Source: Doryteuthis pealeii
Lineage: Eukaryota; Mollusca; Cephalopoda; Myopsida; Loliginidae
NCBI GenBank assembly: GCA_023376005.1
Contig: CM042181.1
Location: 19,671,269-19,735,268 of the forward strand
Reading direction: 5' to 3'
DNA length: 64,000 bases
This document shows, one piece after another, positions 54,600-64,000 of this stretch; position 1 is the first letter of the stretch; each line of letters starts with the position of its first letter. The notes below the pieces were generated by a model. That model worked only from the letters and a program-made list of their open reading frames with translations. It ran no database searches and was not told the origin of the DNA. The translations under genes and the position numbers were made by a program.

Positions 54600-56815
54600 G
54601 AGATAATATCATTAGAATTGCATTTTACGTATAGATAGCATTAGATGGTGCAAACTCCTGAATTAGTCTAACCCTAACCCTAACCCTGATTTAATAATTT
54701 GAAATTTCTATTAAAATTTTGGTACAAATGCAGAATAGAGCGCAAGAGATAATATCATTAGAATCGCATTTTACATATAAATAGCATTAGATGTTGAAAA
54801 ACCCCAAATAACCCTAACCCTAACCCTAACCCTAATTTGATAACTTAATAATTTAATAATTTGAAATTTCTGTTAAAATTTTGGTACAAATGCAGAATAG
54901 AGCGCAAGAGATAATATCATTAGAATTGCATTTTACGTATAGATAGCATTAGATGTCAGAAACTCCTAAAGTAACCTAACCCTAACCCTAACACTAACCC
55001 TAATTTGATAAATTATAGTAGTACAATGCAGAATAGCTTGCAAGAGATAATGTCATTAAAATCACATTTTACGTATAAATAGCATTAAATCTCAGAAACT
55101 CTTGAAGTAGCCGAACCCTAACACTAACCCTAATTTAATAACTTACAATGGTAAAATGCATGATAGCATGCAAGAGTTAATATCATTAGAATCTCATTTT
55201 ATGTATAAATAACATTAGATGCTGGAAACTCCTGAATTAGCCTAACCCTAACCCTAACCCTAACCCTAATTTAATAACTTGAAATTTCTGTAAAATTTTG
55301 GTACAATGCACAATAGCGCACAAGAGATAATATCATTAGAACACATTTTACATAGTAAGCTTACCCTAACACTAACCCTAATTAATAATAATTTAATAAT
55401 TTGAATTTGAAATTCTGTTAAAATTTTGGTACAAATGCAGAATAGAGCGCTAGAGATAATATCATTATAATTGCATTTTACGTATAAAATACATTAGATG
55501 CTGGAAACTCCTGAAGTAACCTAACCCTAACCCTAACACTAACCCTAATTTGATAAATTATAGTAGTACAATGCAGAATAGCTTGCAAGAGATAATGTCA
55601 TTAAAATCACATTTTACGTATAAATAACATTAGATGAATTAGCCTAACCCTAACCCTAACCCTAACCCTAATTTAATAACCTGAAATTTCTGTTAAAATT
55701 TCGGTACAAATGCACAATAGCGCACAAGAGATGATATCATTAGAATCACATTTTACATAGTAGCCTAACCCTAACCCTAACCCTAATTTAATAATAATTT
55801 AATAATTTGAAATTTCTAGTATTACGTATTTACGTATTAAATCTCGGAAACTCTTGAAGTAGCCGAACCCTAACACTAACCCTAATTTAATAACTTACAA
55901 TGGTAAAATGCATGATAGCATGCAAGAGTTAATATCATTAGAATCTCATTTTATGTATAAATAACATTAGATGCTGGAAACTCCTGAATTAGCCTAACCC
56001 TAACCCTAACCCTAATTTAATAATTTGAAATTTCTGTACAAATTTTGGTACAAATGCAGAATAGAGCGCAAGAGATAATATCATTATAATTGCATTTTAC
56101 GTATAAAATACATTAGATGTCAGAAACTCCTAAAGTAGCGTAACCCTAAACCTAACCCTAACCCTAGCAATAACCCTAACCCTAACACAAACCCTAACCC
56201 TAATTTAATAACTTGAAATTTCTATTAAAATTCAATACAAATGCACAATAATACACAAGAGATAATATCCTTAGAGTCACATTTTACGTATAAATAGCAT
56301 TAGATGTTTGAATCTCCTGAAGTAGCCAAACCTCAACATTAACCCTAACCCTAACCCTAACCCTAATTAAATATTAATTTAATAACTTGAAATTTCTATT
56401 CAAATTTTGGTACAAATGCAGAATAGAGCGCAAGAGATAATATCATTAAAATCGCATTTTACATATAAATAGCATTAGATGTTGAAAAACCCCAAATTAG
56501 TCTAACCCTAACACTAACCATAACACTAACTATAACACTAACACTAACCCTAATTAAATATTAATTCAATAATTTGAAATTTCTATTAAAATTTTGGTAC
56601 AAATGCAGAATAGAGCGCAAGAGATAATATCATTAGAATTGCCTTTTACATATATTAGATGTCAGTAACCCCAGAAGTAGGTTAACCCTAACCCTAACCC
56701 TAACACATACCCATATCCTAACTTTATTGTCTCAAAGGTTTTAGGTATTTCTGTGAAATGTAATGCTTTTTATACATAATCTAATGATATTATCTCTTGC
56801 GCGCTATTCTGCATT
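54600..56815 (+). repeat. Satellite with interstitial telomere-like (CCCTAA)n blocks
   Basis: About fourteen units of ~130-190 bp. Each has GCGCAAGAGATAATATCATT, GCATTTTACGTATA, CATTAGATG, then 2-5 CCCTAA/CACTAA copies and TTAATAATTTGAAATTTCTG. The last unit (56750-56815) is inverted. CCCTAA is the complement of the metazoan telomere repeat. This is not a chromosome end, since non-telomeric sequence continues on both sides. Confidence 0.93.
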
Positions 56816-56952
56816 AGTACCAATAACTTTAATTGAATAACAGTCACATGTATGGGTCACCACAAAAAAGAAGGAGTCTTTTTTAGAAATGTTTGTGGGA
56901 TAACTTTTTTTACTTCTCTTCATAGTCTTATATTTATCTTCTTAGTTGGCAG

Positions 56953-57494
56953 CAGGGCTCGACACTAATGCTGTCCCGTCGTCCTGGGGACGATAAAAAT
57001 TACATCCGGGACGATCAATTCATCATCCGGGACAGTTTGCCGGGGACGGTAAAACTTTTTCCTAAAAGTTAGTACTACATTCCGATAATGGCCGTCCAGT
57101 GATTGCCCGAATGCTGACCTCAAAATGAGGCTACAGCACCGCAGGTCTTTTCTCAAAGCCATTTAATGAATAATGGTGGAGGGAGATAGTTTTAAAAGGA
57201 CCAAATTATGTACTACTAACCCTACTCAGGGTAACTTAAAGTAAAAAAAGTATTTTTTTTAGCTCAAAACACACTAGGAAATGGATTTTTTGTCCAAATA
57301 TCCAGAATTATCACTGCTTCAGCTTTTCTTAATGTTTTATTACATGTTATTATGCTACTGATGACTGACAAGTATAGATGATGCTAATGAATTAAACAAA
57401 AATATTTTGATTTTGGGATGGTCCAAACCCCTTTTGGGACGGTTGATAATTTTTGTTCGGGACGGTCATGAAAAAAAGTTAGTGTCGGGGCCTG
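56953..57494. mobile_element. hAT-type MITE (542 bp) with 8-bp target duplication
   Basis: The termini CAGGGCTCGACACTAA and TTAGTGTCGGGGCCTG are inverted repeats. The flanks GTTGGCAG and GCTGGCGG are an 8-bp duplication with two later changes, the hAT hallmark. The interior has repeated GGGACGRT motifs near both ends and no transposase. Confidence 0.85.
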
Positions 57495-57539
57495 GCTGGC
57501 GGGATCCTCTATTCTTCTTTTCTGGATTGGTTTCTCTCC

Positions 57540-58045
57540 TCTGATCTTCTTGGGTTGCTTAAGGACGGAATCCCGGTGGATGAGCAGTCCATGACTCGCA
57601 ATACTCCACTTAGACCCTTACTTAGGCTAGACGGGTGGTCGGAGAGACCCCCCTCCGATCAATTGTCTGGTCATGTCAAGCCCTAGCACCAATATGATTG
57701 CCCCAACCCTATTGCCCTTATGGCAAGCCCCAACCCTTTTTATCATATGGGTGCTAGAAAGTGGTGGCTGAGAATGATGTTAAACTCTATCTGATGGTGA
57801 GGTTCCAGTTCTGGAGGTCTAGGGAATGTGGAGCACCCCTTCATCACCATTACTCCCAGGTCCACTCTGACCCGGAGTGGTAGTACCTGTTAGGGTTCCA
57901 TCTATGGATTAAATAGAAAAATGTGTTTATAAAAAACATTGAATATCCATTAAGAATTACTTTATTTCAAAACTTTATCGGCATTAAATGACCCATCAAG
58001 GTTGATATGCCGTAAAAAAAAAAAAAAACCCAAACTAAACCAAAC
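57540..58045 (+). repeat. GATATGCC dispersed repeat, longest copy
   Basis: Joins the 5' half (GCTTAAGGACGGAATCCCGG, CTAGACGGGTGGTCGGAGAG) seen alone at 9600-9900 with the 3' half seen at 1230-1500, ending GGTTGATATGCCGT, poly-A and an AAACCAAACC tail. It defines a ~500-bp family. Confidence 0.82.
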
Positions 58046-58162
58046 CATAATTAACAAAAAAGTTTTAATGATATATTCTATTTTGTACACTTTTGTATAT
58101 ATATCCAACCTCTCCGCCATGGGCAGGATGTGACACAAGGTTAATTTTTAAGTGGAGTAAAT

Positions 58163-58326
58163 GGGCCGGGTTAGCTCAGTCGGTAGAGCATTCGGCTAGA
58201 AATCACAAGGTTCCTAATTCGATACTAGTCTTCGCCAACTCAGTGTTATGAGTAGCACAGGGATCTGTGCAGTAAAGTAAGGAGATGATGGTAGGTGTGG
58301 CGCTCCACCTAAGATTTTACTTTACA
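58163..58326 (+). mobile_element. tRNA-derived SINE, family 1, 3'-truncated
   Basis: GGGCCGGGTTAGCTCAGTCGG head, body to CGCTCCACCTAAGA, then a tail TTTTACTTTAC. It is inserted into a SINE family 2 body (ACAAGGTTAATTTTTAAG before and GAATTCAGAGTTTTC after). Confidence 0.85.
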
Positions 58327-58545
58327 GCTGGTTTGAATTCAGAGTTTTCTTTCTTCTAAAATGGTCGCCTAACCAAGGCTAAGGAACCCAGTCTGCCCTA
58401 CTATTTACTCATAGCTAGGGAAGGGGGGGGTTCATGCCTTTTCCAAAGGCCTTTTCTCTTTCAGTTAAATCAAGATTAAATCTATCTTTATTCCATAAAT
58501 ATACCTGTCTTTTAGGTATTTTCGCTGAGGGAACAGAAAAGATGC

Positions 58546-58547
<2 letters not shown>

Positions 58548-58609
<62 letters not shown>

Positions 58610-58620
58610 CTCACACACAT
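58548..58620. repeat. (TC)n then (CA)n microsatellite
   Basis: Pure CT run followed by CACACACTCACACACA. Confidence 0.95.
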
Positions 58621-58739
58621 GTCCATTTGAAAGAAGAAACATTAAGAAAACTCCTGATGATCTTAAAAAAAAATTTACAGCTTACAGAAATAATGAAAAT
58701 TATGAACGAATAACAATGTTTACATTTTTGCACCATTAA

Positions 58740-59265
58740 ATTAATTGAAATTTAACGTAGCCAAAAACAAGTTATGACTAGAGGCTTTTTAAAAAATTCT
58801 ATGAAAAATCGGCTAAAAAAAATCAATTAAGAAATTGGCCCTGTTGTAAAAAAAACTGACTGTTTTACTAAATTTTCAAGATAACGGTGAGTAATTTTCC
58901 CCAATCAGATAATTTGATCTTTGAATTAACTGGTTTTTTTTTTAATGTTTTTTTTTTTTTTGTAACAACTCTTTATGTTGGTTATTTCTTTTTTGCAAGA
59001 TTTTAAAAGAAAAAGTTTAAAAATATTCACGTTTCTTCCTTCAATATGGCCTAAACTGATCACGTGACATATTTCTGGTGGTACCTATTATTCGTCTAAC
59101 TTAGAATGGAGTACAAATAATGGTAGATTGTGAATTGAGTAGAGTAAATTCTTACCACAGTCTACTGGACAGATGTTAGTGTAATATGAAATTAATTCCA
59201 ATGTATATATTTGTAATTTCTCAACTGCGATGTATACTTTTAATACGTTTATTCATTTGTAAATT
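58740..59265. other. AT-rich, no recognised feature
   Basis: Poly-T runs. CACGTGACATATTTCTGGTG and GTACCTATTATTC recur near 60435-60460 on the far side of the satellite. Confidence 0.5.
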
Positions 59266-59416
59266 GTTTTTGGTTTGGTTTGGTTTGGTTTGTTTTGTTT
59301 TATGGCATATCAACCTCAGTGGGTCATTTAATGCCGATAAAGTTTTGAAATAAATCAATTCTTAATGGATAATACAATTCTTTTATAAATACATTTTTCT
59401 ATTTAACCCATAGATG
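59265..59416 (-). repeat. GATATGCC dispersed repeat, 3' half
   Basis: Reverse copy with a TTTGGTTTGGTTTGGTTTG tail at the left and TATTTAACCCATAGATGGG at the right. Confidence 0.82.
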
Positions 59417-59569
59417 GGGTAAATTGTTTCATTAATTGATGTTGTATGGATTTAAAGTTGTTGCTTTGTGATTCAGTTATACATTTTTTCACCTCAACTT
59501 TGTTATTTTAAGGGAATTGAGATTATAAACTTATCAAGTCACATGACGTATAAATAATACCTAATGATA

Positions 59570-60420
59570 GCCATGATTTGAATTGTAATCCCCCCAGAGA
59601 CAGAGACAACACAAATATATTCCAAAATGGTATGATATGTTGGGCTATAGCCTCTAGGAGTAAAATTGAAAAATGTAAAATTCTACCATAGAAATGTTTT
59701 ATTTAATCTTGGTACAGAGCCTTGATTTGAATTGTAATCCCCCCAGAGACAGAAACAACACAAATATATTCCAAAATGGTATGATATGTTGGGCTATAGC
59801 CTCTAGGAGTAAAATTGAAAAATGTAAAATTCTACCCTAGAAAAGTTTTATTTGATCTTGGTACAGAGCCTTGATTTGAATTGTAATCCCCCAGAGACAG
59901 AAACAACACAAATATATTCCAAAATGGTATGATATTGTTGGGCTATAGCCTCTAGGAGTAAAATTGAAAAATGTAAAATTCTACCCTAGAAAAGTTTTAT
60001 TTGATCTTGGTACAGAGCCTTGATTTGAATTGTAATCCCCCCAGAGACAGAAACAACACAAATATATTCCAAAATGGTATGATATGTTGGGCTATAGCCT
60101 CTAGGAGTAAAATTGAAAAATGTAAAATTCTACCCTAGAAAAGTTTTATTTGATCTTGGTACAGAGCCTTGATTTGAATTGTAATCCCCCCAGAGACAGA
60201 GACAACACAATATATTCCAAAATGGTATGATATGTTGGGCTATGGCCTCTAGGAGTAAAATTGAAAAATGTAAAATTTCTACCCTAGAAAAGTTTTATTT
60301 GATCTTGGTACAGAGCCTTGATTTGAATTGTAATCCCCCCAGAGACAGAGACAACACAAATATATTCCAAAATGGTATGATATGTTGGGCTATGGCCTCT
60401 AGGAGTAAAATTGAAAAATG
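59570..60420 (+). repeat. ~148-bp tandem repeat, six units
   Basis: GATTTGAATTGTAATCCCCC recurs near 59575, 59724, 59873, 60020, 60172 and 60320. Very homogeneous, with GTTGGGCTATAGCCTCTAGG. The array is flanked on both sides by ACTTATCAAGTCACATGACG-type sequence. Confidence 0.93.
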
Positions 60421-60565
60421 TATCTTATCAAGTCACGTGACGTATTTTGGTGGTACCTATAGAATATGGTAATAAATAATGCCTAATGATAACCGGCTCT
60501 ATATATGTATTAAGTACTTTTTCAATATTTATTGTATTGCCACATATCTGGTTTTATTTATTTCA

Positions 60566-61354
60566 TCGCCATGGCGTAATGACTAACGCACAGGTCTGTG
60601 ACATCATAGTAAGAGTTTGAACTCCAGTCATGCTATAACGTCCACTTTTGAACTAATACCCTTGGGAAAGGTTTGGGTCATAAAGGACTATTTGCTCGTA
60701 AATTCCTACCATAAAATAAACTGAACCCCCATTTTATGTCCGTGTTTTTGTATTAAATGTTTTATTTTTCTTGCACCCGTTATGTTACAATACTAAATAT
60801 ATTTCCTTTATTTATTTTAATATTCACTTCAATGTGCATATTCTAAAAAATTTTAATATTCACTTCAATGTGTATATTCTAAAAGTTTTTATTTTGTGAG
60901 AATGGTTAGTTTTAAAGTGGGGGCTCGTTTTACAATTTAGCCATAAATTGGATCCTCCTTTTATGACCGTAATTTTGTTTTTCGTCGACGATGATTTAAA
61001 ATCTGACGTTTTTTTATTTTAGAGTAGCAAAGCCAAAAAAAAAGAAATAACAACAACAAAGGTAATATTCAACTTTTTACTCGTAAATTCCTTCCATAAA
61101 ATTAGGCTTGGGCATTTTATGGTAGGAATTTACGAGTAAAAAGTTGAAGTGTAAAAACGAACCCCCACTTTAAAACTAACCATTCTCACAAAATAAAAGC
61201 TTTTAGAATATACACATTGAAGTGAATATTAAAATAAATAAAGGAAATATATTTAGTATTGTAAAATAACGGGTGCAAAAAAATAAAACATTTATTGCAA
61301 AAACGCGCAGCGTCTGTGACTCTCCGCTATAGAGAGGTTTGAACTCCAGCAGCG
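60566..61354. mobile_element. Large foldback with nested palindrome between tRNA-like segments
   Basis: The outer arms (about 60737-60934 and 61153-61305) share GCACCCGTTATNTTACAAT, CACTTCAATGTGTATATTC and GAATGGTTAGTTTTAAAGTG. Between them a second palindrome (61068-61146) has ~33-bp arms with AACTTTTTACTCGTAAATTC. Direct-orientation tRNA-like pieces (GTCTGTGAC ... GTTTGAACTCCAG) lie on both outer sides at 60585-60640 and 61308-61352. Confidence 0.75.
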
Positions 61355-61400
61355 CCCCGTGTTAGACTCTGATAATCCAACCTATAAGACACACTCCTCT

Positions 61401-61500
61401 NNNNNNNNNNNNNNNNNNNNNNNNNNNNNNNNNNNNNNNNNNNNNNNNNNNNNNNNNNNNNNNNNNNNNNNNNNNNNNNNNNNNNNNNNNNNNNNNNNNN
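61401..61500. other. Assembly gap (100 N)
   Basis: Exactly 100 N immediately before the second copy of the duplicated retrotransposon block. Confidence 0.99.
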
Positions 61501-61509
61501 CCACAAGAG

Positions 61510-61903
61510 AGAGATAGAACCAGACCTAGTGTTTGATTAACAAAAAGAAAGAACTTGTCAACTGGTGGATTTTGCAGTGCCAGCAGATCACAGGGTGAAG
61601 TTAAAGGAAAATGAAAAATTGACAAATATCTGGACCTTGCCAGAGAACTGAAAAAGTTATGGAATATGAAAGTGAAAGTGATACCAATTGTAGTTGGTAC
61701 ACTTGGAACAGTCCCAAAAAGATTAGAAAAAAGGGCTTGGAAAGTTGGATATCAGAGGAAGGATTGAAACCATTCAGAACACTGCACTGCTGCAATCTGC
61801 CAGAATACTCAGGGAGAGTCCTGGACACCTGAGGAGACTTGCTGTCACTCAGACTCCAGTGAAAGACCATCAGCTAACACTGATGTGAAACTCAAAAGGA
61901 GTA

Positions 61904-61935
<32 letters not shown>
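61510..61935 (+). pseudogene. Endonuclease C-terminus, duplicate of 34110-34583
   Basis: Nearly identical to 34150-34583, with small indels that shift the frame (CTAGTGTTTGATTAAC instead of CTAGTGTTGATTAAC). It ends in an (AAT)n run. Confidence 0.8.
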
Positions 61936-61936
<1 letters not shown>

Positions 61937-62400
61937 CAAGCCTTGTTGAATTCAGGGGCCAGAATACTCAGAAGAATCCTGGGGAGACTTGTTGTCAATC
62001 AGACTCCAGTGAAATACCATCAGCTAACACCGGTGTGAAAAACTCACAAGGAGTGAAAAAAATAGACAAATACCTGGACCTTGCCAGAGAACGGAAAAAG
62101 TTATGGAATATGAAAGTCAAAGTGATACCAATTGTAGTTGGTGCATTTGGAACGGTCCCAAAGGGATTGGAAAAGGGATTGGAAAATCTGGACATCAGAG
62201 GAAAGATTGAGACCATCCAGAACACTGCACTGCTGCAATCTGCTAGAATACTTAGAAGAGTCCTGGAGACTTGAGGAGACTTGCTGTCACTCAGCTTCCA
62301 GTGAAAGACCATCAGCTAACATTGGTGTGAAAAACTCACAATTAGTGAAATAATGATGATTTAGTTAATAATAATAATAATGATAATAATGACAATGATA
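61935..62400 (+). pseudogene. Chimeric endonuclease C-terminus, duplicate of 34584-35050
   Basis: KIDKYLDLARE, KLWNMKVKVIPIVVGAFG and ILRRVLET-stop as in the earlier copy. Confidence 0.8.
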
Positions 62401-62689
62401 ATGATTATGTTGTTAGTAATTATTTTTAGACGTTTTATTTTTAACTGTTGGTCTCTGAAATTGGTGTTATTTTAGCCGCAGCCACAAAATAATTACTAAT
62501 CTGTTGAGAGTGGTTGTCTGTAAATAGTCATTTCTAATATTTCTTTCATCAATATTGACTTTTTTTTCTCACCGTCCTTTTTTTTTTTTGTTGTTGTTTG
62601 TACAACGCATTTATGACTCATTGGGTTTCTTGTTTCTTTCTTTTTTCTTCTTCTTCTGTAATGCAGTATTTTATGCAATGCATACAAAG

Positions 62690-63420
62690 TCAAATAAACT
62701 CTTCTCCTACTTTAAGCCGCTCACAGTGGCTCTGGCACCACACCAAGCAATGTACAAAAACTAATGGTTAGTTCATAATAATTGAACAGAAGGACTCAGA
62801 TTATAAGTTCCCTATCTATTTACGTCAGAACTCATTCTATTCAAATAAAGTCCTATTGTTATCCATAGAGTGTTTAGCAACTCCACGTAGGCATCTGAAG
62901 TTATTTTGAGTGAAGCATGTTGACAGTAGTGTAATTTCCGTGCCTGTTGAATTTCTTTACAATCCAATAAAATTTTGTGCAATGCATACAAAGTCAAATA
63001 AACTCTTTTCCTACTTTAAGCCGCTCACAGTGGCTCTGGCACCATACCCAAGCAATGTACAAAAACTAATGGTTAGTTCATAATAAGTGAACAGAAGGAC
63101 CCAGATTATAAAGTTCCCTATCTATTTACGTCAGAACTCATTCTATTCAAATAAAGTCCTATTGTTATCCATAGAGTGTTTAGCAACTCCACGTAGGCAT
63201 CTGAAGTTATTTTGAGTGAAACATGTTGACAGTAGTGTAATTTCCGTGCCTGTTGAATTTCTTTACAATCCAATAAAATTTTATGCAATGCATACAAAGT
63301 CAAATAAACTCTTCTCCTACTTTAAGCCGCTCACAGTGGCTCTGGCACCACACCCAAGCAATGTACAAAAACTAATGGTTAGTTCATAATAATTGAACAG
63401 AAGGACTCAGATTATAATAA
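62690..63420. mobile_element. Tc1/mariner deletion derivative, tandem ~306-bp units
   Basis: The unit GTTCCCTATCTATTTACGTC ... TGCAATGCATACAAAGTC ... AACAGAAGGAC is present twice (from ~62812 and ~63118). It corresponds to 35320-35760, where about one unit exists. Confidence 0.7.
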
Positions 63421-64000
63421 TAATAATAATAAGACATTATTTGAATAGAATGAGTTCTGACGTGAATAGATAATGAACATTGAAATATCCCAAGAAAATT
63501 TGGTAGGCAAGGAGTTATCTCTTTGCCTACTTTAAGCCGCTCACAGTGGCTCTCCTATCACTGTGATCCTAATAGTTAGTCCATTATAATTGAGCAGAAG
63601 GACTAAAATTACAATAATAATGTGACTTTATTTGAATAGAATGAGTTCTGAGGTGAACAGATTGTGGTCTTTGAAATATCCCATCATACAGGTAAAAAAT
63701 ACCAAGAAAATTTGGTTACAGCCCTGAGGGAATTTTGGTAAGCAGAGAGATATCTCAGATTATAAAGTTCACTATCTATTTACGTCAGAACTCATTCTAT
63801 TCAAATAAAGTCCTATTGTTATCCATGGCTTGACTACAGTGTTTAGCAACTCCACGTAGGCATCTGAGGGTCCTCCAACACTTTTTTCTGCAGATTTTCG
63901 AGGAATTCTGCTATACGAACGCAATCAGATCATCTGTTAAGTTGCTTTCTTCTAGCCACAGCCTCGTAGTCTCACTGCAGAAAAAGTGTTGGAGGACCCT
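63420..64000. mobile_element. Tc1/mariner remnant, duplicate of 35760-36350, cut by window end
   Basis: Collinear with the earlier block, including the inverted repeat arm at 63835-63893 and the first 26 bp of its partner (from CTGCAG at 63975). Confidence 0.75.

Noticed and set aside
54660..56720. True telomere
   Set aside because: CCCTAA runs are short, interrupted, embedded in longer units and followed by ordinary sequence with an inverted last unit.
61021..61060. Lysine-rich microexon between TTTTATTTTAG and GTAATA
   Set aside because: Low complexity, inside a foldback element and without partner exons.

Overview
This 64 kb window looks like a repeat-saturated, AT-rich intergenic stretch of a metazoan nuclear genome. 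I found no intact host protein gene, rRNA or canonical tRNA gene. The evidence for an animal is TTAGGG-type interstitial repeats, tRNA-derived SINEs, Tc1/mariner and hAT remnants, Helitron termini, non-LTR retrotransposon 3' ends and very long (TA)n tracts. General resemblance suggests a marine invertebrate, probably a mollusc and perhaps a cephalopod, but that is an impression without a search. Two 100-N assembly gaps (43139-43238, 61401-61500) and one single N (16585) are present.

Layout. 0-6 kb: SINE copies, a tandem ~120-bp repeat, foldback MITEs, an ~868-bp (TA)n tract and inverted-repeat elements. 6-9.2 kb: SINE, partial LTR and a ~1.5 kb satellite. 9.2-12.6 kb: CA and CT tracts, then a hammerhead-bearing element. 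13-16.3 kb: a Helitron carrying an LTR, a LINE C-terminal fragment, two mariner remnants and GA-rich repeats. 18.2-21.5 kb: Helitron ends, three tandem repeats and a hairpin. 21.5-29.7 kb: hammerhead elements, LTR pieces, mariner fragments and a 33-bp minisatellite. 30-34 kb: tetranucleotide tracts and minisatellites. 34-36.9 kb: retrotransposon endonuclease fragments plus Tc1/mariner remnants, a block that recurs at 61.5-64 kb. 36.9-48.1 kb: dense hammerhead elements separated by (TA)n tracts. 48.1-52.1 kb: two Helitron copies and a tandem array of a reverse-transcriptase fragment. 52.3-56.8 kb: a G-rich minisatellite and telomere-like satellite. 57-61.4 kb: a hAT MITE, a SINE, a 148-bp satellite and a large foldback.

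The most interesting content is a concentration of hammerhead self-cleaving ribozyme motifs. By reading CUGANGA...GAAA cores on both strands and testing stems I, II and III by hand, I find at least fourteen motifs in about nine sequence families, plus several decayed ones. Several have 5-7 bp stem I helices, and stem changes between copies preserve pairing. Two ribozymes lie in tandem 427 nt apart (36993-37465), the architecture of metazoan retrozymes. Others sit in inverted-repeat elements beside (TA)n tracts, and several different families share a GTCGGATT end motif. Hammerheads are known from Penelope-like elements and retrozymes. I saw no Penelope reverse transcriptase here, so these look like non-autonomous copies.
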